Positions 58,356 to 64,000 of a DNA stretch of 64,000 nucleotides are shown one piece after another. Below the pieces are notes generated by a model. The model ran no database searches. It was not told the DNA's origin and saw only the letters and a list, made by a program, of their open reading frames with translations. Position numbers and translations under genes: made by a program. Source of the stretch: Chloroflexi bacterium UBA6077 (GTDB lineage Bacteria; Chloroflexota; UBA6077); contig DIXP01000035.1 in assembly GCA_002436065.1 (NCBI GenBank), positions 52,747 through 116,746 of the forward strand, read 5' to 3'. Numbering within the stretch: the stretch's first letter is position 1; each line of letters begins with the position of its first letter.

Positions 58356-59969
58356 TTGCAGCGAGCGACGCCGCTCATCGCGCTGGCGGCCAGCATTCTG
58401 CTGGCCGTCGGCCTGTTGTTGGGGAGGGTGGTAGGCAACAGCCCTGAGGTTCTCTCATCCGTCGCACGTATCGATGTGGATACCAGGCTTCGTGTGGCTG
58501 CAGTGGGCGACATCCTGGGGGCGGTGGTAAACGAGCACTACTGGGGGTCCACGGACCCCGTCCATCCCGACTGGTACGATGACTACCTGGGCCGCACTGT
58601 TCCGGCCGTGCGGGAGTTGGCGCCGGTGAGCGGCCGCAAGTTCGCGGTACGCTTTGGGCACACGCCTACGGATGGGGGTTGGGGCAGAGACGGGTACCAC
58701 TGGATAGATGCACTGGATCCGAAGGGTTGGAACACGAGCATCGATGAGTTCATGGAGTATGCGTTCCTGGTAAATGGGGAACCGTACGTAGCTGTCAACT
58801 TCGGATCCGGTACCGCGGCAGAAGCGGCTTCGCTGGTGACCTACACCAACGGCACCGACCCCTCCAACCGATACGTTCGGATGCGTCAGGAGCGGGGTCG
58901 AATGGAACCCTATGGGGTCAGGCACTGGATCGTGGGTTTTGAACAGTACGCGTCCTGGGAGACCGGGCACCTCGCTACCAGGGAGCATGACTTTGCCAAT
59001 CCGGAGGCCCTGAACGGAGGTGACCCGGCGTGGTACGGCAAGCCGTCCGCCAATCCACGCGATTTCGCCAGCAGGGTTGCCGAGTATGCCAAGGCAATGC
59101 GCTCTGCCAGCCCGACGCCTCTCCGCGTGTATGCCCCGATCAACAACTGGGATCTGGCCTACTGGGGAGGGCCGGAGGAGAGCGTGGGGGCGATCCTGGG
59201 GACGCTTGGGGGTGCGCTGGATGGCGTGAGCCTGCACTTCTATCCCACAAACCCGGGTTACGGAGAGACCGACGAAGATCTCCTGGGCCGGCCCGACACC
59301 TTTGCCTCCAGGATCGACCAGCTTCGCGGCTTGATAACCCGCCACACGCCTGCAGGGAAGTCGCTGGACATCGTGGACGTGGAGTACAACAACCGATCCA
59401 GCACCAACGGCCAGACCCACCAACTGGTAAATGGGCTGTTTGCGGCGGATACTCTTAGGGTCATGGCAACCAAGGGTGTTGGCTCGGCCTTCTACTTCGC
59501 TGTGTCCACGGCCGTTGGAAATGGTTCGGGCTTCACCTACTTCGAGGGCGGCGATGTCCGAATGCCAACTCCTACCTACCAGGCTACCAGACTCCTCTCT
59601 CAACATTTGGGCAGCGAGGTGGTCAGGAGCGAGGTCTCCAGGAGCAAAGTGGTCACGGCTCCTGGCGGCACCTCCGGGGCGTTCAGCTATCCGACCCTTA
59701 CGAGCCTGGCAACCCTCTCACCAGACGGGCAAGATCTCTACCTGGTGGTGATCAACAAGCATCTTGTCTATGACCAGCGGGCAGAGATCACGGTATCAGG
59801 CTTCTCCTCGGAGGGAAGGTTGCAGGGCACCGTGCTGAGTGGGGCAACCCCTCACGAGACGGCCGCGGGTGTTGCCCTATCATCCTTCACCCTGCTTGCC
59901 GAGCCCACCATCTTGCACACCTTTCCCGCCCACTCCATCACGGCGATGCGACTACACCGATCCCGCTAA
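58356..59969 (+). CDS. Secreted GH51-like glycosidase (arabinofuranosidase-like)
   Basis: A 537-residue secreted protein with an N-terminal signal anchor (~5-25). The TIM barrel resembles GH51: NFGSGTAAEAASLVTYTNG, EPYGVRHWIVGFEQYASWE with E196 as acid/base, and VDVEYNNRSS with E343 as nucleophile. A C-terminal beta-sandwich (~420-537) has NKHLVYDQRAEITVSGF. The usual Asn before the acid/base (GNE) is Phe here (GFE), so activity may be altered. It starts 3 bp after the hexose synthase gene. An arabinofuranose-type substrate would fit the phosphoribosyltransferase at 18811, but this is inference. Confidence 0.75.
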   Translation: MQRATPLIALAASILLAVGLLLGRVVGNSPEVLSSVARIDVDTRLRVAAVGDILGAVVNEHYWGSTDPVHPDWYDDYLGRTVPAVRELAPVSGRKFAVRFGHTPTDGGWGRDGYHWIDALDPKGWNTSIDEFMEYAFLVNGEPYVAVNFGSGTAAEAASLVTYTNGTDPSNRYVRMRQERGRMEPYGVRHWIVGFEQYASWETGHLATREHDFANPEALNGGDPAWYGKPSANPRDFASRVAEYAKAMRSASPTPLRVYAPINNWDLAYWGGPEESVGAILGTLGGALDGVSLHFYPTNPGYGETDEDLLGRPDTFASRIDQLRGLITRHTPAGKSLDIVDVEYNNRSSTNGQTHQLVNGLFAADTLRVMATKGVGSAFYFAVSTAVGNGSGFTYFEGGDVRMPTPTYQATRLLSQHLGSEVVRSEVSRSKVVTAPGGTSGAFSYPTLTSLATLSPDGQDLYLVVINKHLVYDQRAEITVSGFSSEGRLQGTVLSGATPHETAAGVALSSFTLLAEPTILHTFPAHSITAMRLHRSR

Positions 59970-60089
59970 GTGCGTCGTTCCTGAAGTAGGGCAGGGGATA
60001 GGCGACCTCGCACGTCCATGTCCCGCGGGCGGGAGGGGACAAGCCCCTCCCCTACGACACGTTGGGGTATTGCGGAACGACGCGCTAAG
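59965..60089. mobile_element. MITE-like element with target duplication
   Basis: Ten-bp terminal inverted repeats, GCGTCGTTCC (59972-59981) and GGAACGACGC (60074-60083), bound a ~113-bp G/C-rich foldback with inner stems such as GAGGGG/CCCCTC. Outside them GCTAAG is directly repeated (59965-59970 and 60084-60089). The left copy contains the TAA stop of the GH51-like gene. It encodes no protein. The remainder of the 316-bp gene-free stretch up to 60285 holds the promoter at 60135. Confidence 0.7.
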
Positions 60090-60134
60090 CCATGCAACGC
60101 CAGATGAGAATCCTGTAATCCAGCCTTACCCGGC

Positions 60135-60163
60135 TTGAAAAGCGTAATGTGGATTGCTATGAT
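60135..60163 (+). promoter_or_regulatory. Promoter of the second two-component system
   Basis: -35 TTGAAA (60135-60140), 17-bp spacer, -10 TATGAT (60158-60163). Start near 60170, ~115 nt before the regulator. Unlike the neighbouring EPS units it has a normal -35 box and no 11-bp direct repeat, consistent with constitutive expression. Confidence 0.7.
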
Positions 60164-60285
60164 GCATGTGGAATGCTCAAGAAGCTAGATGGCGGCGGAT
60201 TGACGTTCTGATAGCTAGTAATGCTGGGCGATATTGGCCCAATCTTGCTATGAAGCGAAGCGGCGAGAAAGGCGGTGCAGTATAG

Positions 60286-60993
60286 GTGTACGTTCTAGTC
60301 GTTGATGACGATCCCCTGACATGCAAGATGGTGAAGTTCATACTGTCCGAGGATGGCTACGAGGCGGCCACTGCCGGCAGTGCTATGGCGGCTTTTGCCC
60401 TACTGGAGAAGCGCCATCCAGACCTTTTCATCCTCGATGTGATGATGCCTCACATGGACGGCTTCGAGGTCTGTCGCAGGCTGCGCAACGCCAAATCCGA
60501 TGCGGTAATCCTCTTCTTGACCGCCAGGGGGGAATTGAACGACAAGCTCTCTGGGCTTCAAATGGGAGCGGATGACTACCTTGTGAAGCCGTTCGAGCCG
60601 GCCGAACTGTCGGCCAGGGTCAAGGCACTCATGCGTCGCTACCAGCGATTCCAGGAGGCCCCGCACACCACTAATCTGAAGGCTGGAGGCGTGGAGCTAC
60701 ACATCAGTGACCTGAAGCTGGTTGTGAGCAACAAGACCGGCGGCTACCCGGTGAGTGTCACGCCGACCGAGATGAAGCTGCTGAGGTGTCTGATGGTGAA
60801 TGCCGGCAGGGTGGTTTCTCGAGACGTGTTGCTGGACAGCATCTGGGGATATGGGGTTAGCGCCGGCGACAGCCAGATCATCGATGTGTACATCCGAAGG
60901 ATTCGTAAGAAAATCGAGGAGGACCCGAGCAGCCCTCGACTCATCGAATCGATTCGTGGAAGCGGGTACAAGTTTAATTCCATCTCTGCCTAA
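60286..60993 (+). CDS. PhoB/OmpR-family response regulator
   Basis: A 235-residue regulator. Receiver domain (~1-118) with VVDDDP, phospho-acceptor D51 in ILDVMMP and YLVKPFEP; winged-helix output domain (~135-232) with TPTEMKLLRCL, VDVYIRRIRKKI-like IDVYIRRIRKK and GSGYKF. The GTG start has a weak ribosome site. With the kinase at 61106 it forms the second two-component system of the locus, and it is the better candidate to act on sites A-E because its own promoter is independent of them. That assignment is inference. Confidence 0.92.
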   Translation: MYVLVVDDDPLTCKMVKFILSEDGYEAATAGSAMAAFALLEKRHPDLFILDVMMPHMDGFEVCRRLRNAKSDAVILFLTARGELNDKLSGLQMGADDYLVKPFEPAELSARVKALMRRYQRFQEAPHTTNLKAGGVELHISDLKLVVSNKTGGYPVSVTPTEMKLLRCLMVNAGRVVSRDVLLDSIWGYGVSAGDSQIIDVYIRRIRKKIEEDPSSPRLIESIRGSGYKFNSISA

Positions 60994-61105
60994 GTAGTGC
61001 ATCCGGGGAATTCGAGGCGCGTCTCCTAGCCGAGGGGCCGAGACTGCGCTGAATTAGTCGTGCAATCGCCACAAGCCGTCCGGCTGGGGCGCGGGGGATT
61101 GCCGA

Positions 61106-62344
61106 ATGTACCACTCAGAGGCTCAGAAGGTGATCATGCTGAATGCTGTTGATGAGTGCACCAGCGTCGTTTCGGGAAATGCCTACTGGAGCCCTCGTAG
61201 CCAAATGGCGAACCAAAGCAAGCAATTGGGTACTCGGTTAGCCCCGCTGGCTTTGGCCGAGGCCCTGGAGCCGGTGGTGCTCCGAGCCATGGAGTTGGTC
61301 CCGGCATCTGGGTGTGCCGTTGAGCTGTACGATCGTGAAGCAGCTGAGTCCACCGTGGTATGCGGGTGCGGTGATCTCGGGGGACTCGTGGGGGCCACCA
61401 CCATCTCGGGGCAGCCGCTGACTGCATTGGAGCTGGCATCCAGTCTCAGCCTTCCCATGGTGTCGCATGGGAAGGCGATTGGGACCCTGGGCGTCCGGGA
61501 CTCTTACAGGATGCGTCCCTTTGGCAAGAGAGAGATGGATATCCTGGGGCTGCTGGCCGACCAGGCCGGGCTGGTGGTGGAGAAGTCGGAGCTTCTTGGC
61601 CACTCCACCAGGGCGGCGTCCAAGCTGGATGACTTGGTGCAGTTTCTCTCCGTCGTTTCTCACGACCTCAGGACTCCGCTGTCCTCCATCATTGGCTTCA
61701 CAGATATCCTGATGGGGGGCAGGGCTGGGGATCTAAGTCAATTGCAGACGGAGTTCCTCGGATTGGTGAAGCTTGGAGCTGTGCAGCTGAACAACTTGGT
61801 GGCCGACCTGTTGGATATCAGTCGCCTGACAAGAGGGGAGCTGAAGCTGTACCTGGAGGATGTCAGGCTAGATGAGGTCGTTGGGCGGTTGGTTCGGCAG
61901 TTCGCGCCCCTGCTCAGTGAGACCGACGTGAAGCTGGCTAATCGGGTCAACAGGTCTATCGGCTCCATTAAGGCCGACGCGAGGCGGTTGGAGCAGGTTC
62001 TTAACAATCTCCTTAATAACGCCATCAAGTTCACACAGCCCTCGGGCACCATTACCATCTCGGGCTACCGCCGGAACGGGTCAGTTGTGCTCTGTGTTGC
62101 CGACACGGGCATTGGCATTCCGGAGGCCGAGAGGGAGCAGGTGTTCGAGCGCTTCTATCAGTGCTCACCAGGGCTGAATCGTCGCTTCAGTGGAAGCGGT
62201 CTTGGCCTGGCGGTGGCTAAGCAGTTAGTTGAAGCCCATGGAGGCAGCATCTGGGTCGACAGCGTCGTTGGCAAGGGTAGCCACTTCAGGTTTTCCCTAC
62301 CGGTTGGTGGACCCACCGGAGGTCATTCCACGAAGAACCGGTAG
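61106..62344 (+). CDS. Soluble histidine kinase with GAF-like sensor domain
   Basis: A 412-residue kinase without membrane helices. Residues ~45-165 form a GAF-like domain (VVLRAMELVPASGCAVELYD, LLADQAGLVVEKSE) with several Cys that might bind a ligand or respond to redox. HisKA follows with H186 in VVSHDLRTPLSSIIGF, then HATPase_c with NNLLNNAIKFTQPSG, DTGIGIPEAEREQVFERFY and GLGLAVAKQL. The start is uncertain: ATG 61106, 61136 and 61205 are all in frame before the domain. Presumed partner of the regulator at 60286. Confidence 0.9.
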   Translation: MYHSEAQKVIMLNAVDECTSVVSGNAYWSPRSQMANQSKQLGTRLAPLALAEALEPVVLRAMELVPASGCAVELYDREAAESTVVCGCGDLGGLVGATTISGQPLTALELASSLSLPMVSHGKAIGTLGVRDSYRMRPFGKREMDILGLLADQAGLVVEKSELLGHSTRAASKLDDLVQFLSVVSHDLRTPLSSIIGFTDILMGGRAGDLSQLQTEFLGLVKLGAVQLNNLVADLLDISRLTRGELKLYLEDVRLDEVVGRLVRQFAPLLSETDVKLANRVNRSIGSIKADARRLEQVLNNLLNNAIKFTQPSGTITISGYRRNGSVVLCVADTGIGIPEAEREQVFERFYQCSPGLNRRFSGSGLGLAVAKQLVEAHGGSIWVDSVVGKGSHFRFSLPVGGPTGGHSTKNR

Positions 62345-62362
62345 GTACAGGAGCACAAAGGT

Positions 62363-62396
62363 GCGGAGACTACAGAGGATCACTTTGAGTCTCCGC
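62363..62396 (+). terminator. Hairpin after the GAF kinase gene
   Basis: Perfect 9-bp inverted repeat (GCGGAGACT 62363-62371, AGTCTCCGC 62388-62396) with a 16-nt loop, 18 nt after the stop; no T-run follows. Confidence 0.45.
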
Positions 62397-62418
62397 TAGC
62401 TGCGGCAGCGACAGGCGT

Positions 62419-62464
62419 GACGCGCTCGGGTCTATCTGGAATACTGGATAGACCGGAGCGCGTC
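62419..62464. repeat. 18-bp inverted repeat just upstream of site E
   Basis: Arms 62419-62436 and 62447-62464 pair over 18 positions with one mismatch and a 10-nt loop. It ends 4 bp before the first half-site of promoter E, so it could insulate that promoter from upstream transcription. Confidence 0.6.
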
Positions 62465-62467
62465 GTT

Positions 62468-62501
62468 GATTCATGACCCATTCATTTCTCGCTCCTACAC
62501 T
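62468..62501 (+). promoter_or_regulatory. Pho-box-like activator site and -10 (site E)
   Basis: GATTCAT (62468) and CATTCAT (62479) are 11 bp apart; the second TTCA is followed by 11 bases and the -10 box TACACT (62496-62501). No -35 box. The expected start is near 62508, leaving a ~205-nt leader that contains the repeat at 62545-62684 before the glycosidase GTG. Confidence 0.73.
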
Positions 62502-62544
62502 GGCGAACAGATAGGCGCATTGGTGGTGCACCAAAGTGGCATTG

Positions 62545-62684
62545 CCTGGCGCTGTCATGCCCAAGGTGGGGATAGGGGGCCACGTGCAACAGGAGATCCT
62601 TCGCTAATCGCTCAGGATGACACCGTGAAGGGTGCTCAGGATGACAGCGATGGGGGTAGGATGACAATGGTAGGCCAGGCTTGT
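62545..62684. repeat. Dispersed-repeat-like intergenic element
   Basis: The 5' leader between site E and the glycosidase holds GCTCAGGATGACA twice (near 62609 and 62634) and a third AGGATGACA (near 62657). An inverted pair GCTGTCAT / ATGACAGC lies at about 62551 and 62642. There is no protein-like ORF. The composition matches intergenic repeat families; copies elsewhere in the genome cannot be checked here. Confidence 0.45.
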
Positions 62685-62713
62685 GGCTGGTAGTGGAGTG
62701 GGAGGCTGGAGTT

Positions 62714-64000
62714 GTGAAGAGATCGCTGATCCTCGCCGGATTGATTGCCGCCCTGATCCTGACATCGCAGCAGTCCTCTACTTCAGCTCAGTCGCCCACG
62801 GCCAGTTCCATCAGGGACTTCGTGGGGGCAAACGTCGTGGTGAACAACAACCCCTCCGACGTGGCCCAGGTGGTCGGGTGGGCAAGGGACTACCACATCT
62901 GGTACTGGTACGAGGAGATGGACGACCAGTTCACATGGAGCACCGGCTGGCAGGGAGTGGACGCCTTCTACAGCGCACTTGCGGGCCTGGGCATCAAGGT
63001 GATGCCCAACGTCCTGCGGGCCCCAGACTGGGCCATCTTGAATCCCCCACCCGGGGGCTCCTCTGGGCCTCAACGGGTGCCCAGCCCATCTGAGCATGCT
63101 GAGTACCTAAGTGCGATGGTGAGCCACTTCGGGGATTCCATCGCGGCGGTGGAGAACTACAACGAGCCGGACAACGTCGGCAATCGGGATTGGATAACCG
63201 CCCAGCAGTTCGGAGAGATGACCGCACTGGACTACCAAGCCGTCAAGGCCGCCAACGCCTCGCTGCCGGTGGTGTTGGGCGGGTTGTCCAACGCCAACCC
63301 TACCTACCTCAATGAAGCGGACCGGGCGGCCGGAGGCAGGTACGACGCCCTGAACTTCCACTGGTATGCCACGGGGGATGGCGAGACCGGTGGCGTGAAC
63401 CCTGAATCCAGCCGAATGTCGAGCCAGATCGAGGAGTTGGAGGCCTGGCGGGATGCTCGGGCTCCGGGCAAGCCGATCTGGGTAACGGAGTTTGGCTGGG
63501 ACACTTACGCTCCCACTACAGGGGCAAAGTCGACGACCTATGCGCCCGAACTCAATGCCGCGAACTACCTGCTCAGGTCCATCTTCTTGATGATGGGGTC
63601 CGGCATCGACAAGGCGTTCCTTTTCCAGTACCGGGACGACTCCGATCATCCGGATTACATGCACTACCTGTACAGCACTTCCGGGATCGTTGCCAAGCAG
63701 CCTATTGGTGATGGCCGGAAGAAGCCTGCCTGGTACTATCTGGCGACTCTGAAGAACGTTCTGGGTGACTACGTGATGGACGGGATCGTCTCCAACGGTC
63801 CCAGCCTTTACCACTACGAATACAGGCTACCCGGTACCAGCAAGAAGGCGGCGGTGATTTGGTCCAGGGATGGCGAGCGGGACAAGGGGTACCAGGTGAG
63901 CTACAGGGGGCCTGCGGGGACACTGGTGGAACTTGCCGATGGGTCTGCTAGCGGCGTGATGTCCTCCACAGATGGGAACCTGACCGTCTCGGAGCGGCCG
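62714..64000 (+). CDS. Secreted clan GH-A glycosidase (GH39-like), truncated by the window end
   Basis: An open frame from GTG 62714 to the last base (429 codons, no stop). It begins with a signal peptide (KRSLILAGLIAALILTS, then STSAQSP). The mature part is a clan-A TIM barrel: DYHIWYWYEEMDDQF, E151 in AVENYNEPDN as acid/base and E259 in IWVTEFGWD as nucleophile, followed by a beta-rich C-terminal region from ~365. It resembles the glycosidase at 6480 and GH39 enzymes that act on exopolysaccharide. GGAGG lies ahead of the start. It is expressed from site E. The true end lies beyond the window. Confidence 0.82.
   Translation, partial: MKRSLILAGLIAALILTSQQSSTSAQSPTASSIRDFVGANVVVNNNPSDVAQVVGWARDYHIWYWYEEMDDQFTWSTGWQGVDAFYSALAGLGIKVMPNVLRAPDWAILNPPPGGSSGPQRVPSPSEHAEYLSAMVSHFGDSIAAVENYNEPDNVGNRDWITAQQFGEMTALDYQAVKAANASLPVVLGGLSNANPTYLNEADRAAGGRYDALNFHWYATGDGETGGVNPESSRMSSQIEELEAWRDARAPGKPIWVTEFGWDTYAPTTGAKSTTYAPELNAANYLLRSIFLMMGSGIDKAFLFQYRDDSDHPDYMHYLYSTSGIVAKQPIGDGRKKPAWYYLATLKNVLGDYVMDGIVSNGPSLYHYEYRLPGTSKKAAVIWSRDGERDKGYQVSYRGPAGTLVELADGSASGVMSSTDGNLTVSERP

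Noticed and set aside
1..64000. CRISPR arrays, rRNA genes, prophage or insertion-sequence transposases
   Set aside because: None seen on either strand; the only mobile-looking items are non-coding foldback repeats.

Overview
The window is a high-GC bacterial chromosome segment with frequent GTG and TTG starts. It carries a large (Alu-domain) SRP RNA, Thr-Pro-rich secreted proteins, a GH57 enzyme and dense families of GC-rich intergenic palindromes. This combination suggests Chloroflexota, but that is inference; no rRNA or other definitive marker is present.

Layout. (1) 1-17.4 kb is a housekeeping region. On the minus strand are galU, an AI-2E/PerM-type permease, a WYL regulator, a tRNA cluster (Arg plus four Ser genes), argS and a secreted clan-A glycosidase. 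On the plus strand are a HesB-like protein with a SUI1 protein, greA-lysS-GH57, serS, the SRP RNA, rsmA-ispE and a Yip1-like membrane protein. (2) 17.5-64 kb is one long plus-strand exopolysaccharide (EPS) locus. It encodes a polyprenyl-phosphate phosphoribosyltransferase, GtrA, UDP-glucose dehydrogenase, a PhoB-type response regulator with a membrane histidine kinase, seven GT2 and two GT4-type glycosyltransferase genes, and a STAS protein. It also has a fused NTP-transferase/phosphoglycosyltransferase that would start the lipid-linked unit, a Wzz/Wzc-like co-polymerase-kinase, a Wzy-like polymerase, a Wzx flippase and three GT-C membrane glycosyltransferases, one fused to a GH26-like domain. 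The CDP-glucose genes follow, with a lipoprotein and a 2057-residue secreted protein of 20 fibronectin-III-like repeats between them. Last come a polyprenol-phosphate hexose synthase, a GH51-like secreted enzyme, a second PhoB-type regulator with a soluble GAF kinase, and a clan-A glycosidase running off the end.

How it works together. Nucleotide sugars (UDP-Glc, UDP-GlcA, CDP-4-keto-6-deoxyglucose) and polyprenyl-linked sugars feed a Wzx/Wzy-type pathway. Secreted glycosidases and the giant FnIII protein would trim or organise the product outside the cell.

The most striking observation is regulatory. Five transcription units of the EPS locus share one promoter architecture that I found by eye: TTCA-N7-TTCA-N11-TANACT, two half-sites exactly 11 bp apart placed exactly 11 bp upstream of a -10 box. 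The sites begin near 18677, 24227, 45680, 50129 and 62468. This is the geometry of a Pho box, and the locus encodes two PhoB-family two-component systems, so I propose a dedicated EPS regulon. Other notable items are a palindromic repeat inserted in frame in a glycosyltransferase gene, a MITE-like element at a stop codon, mirror-image divergent promoters ahead of greA, and several unusual domain fusions.
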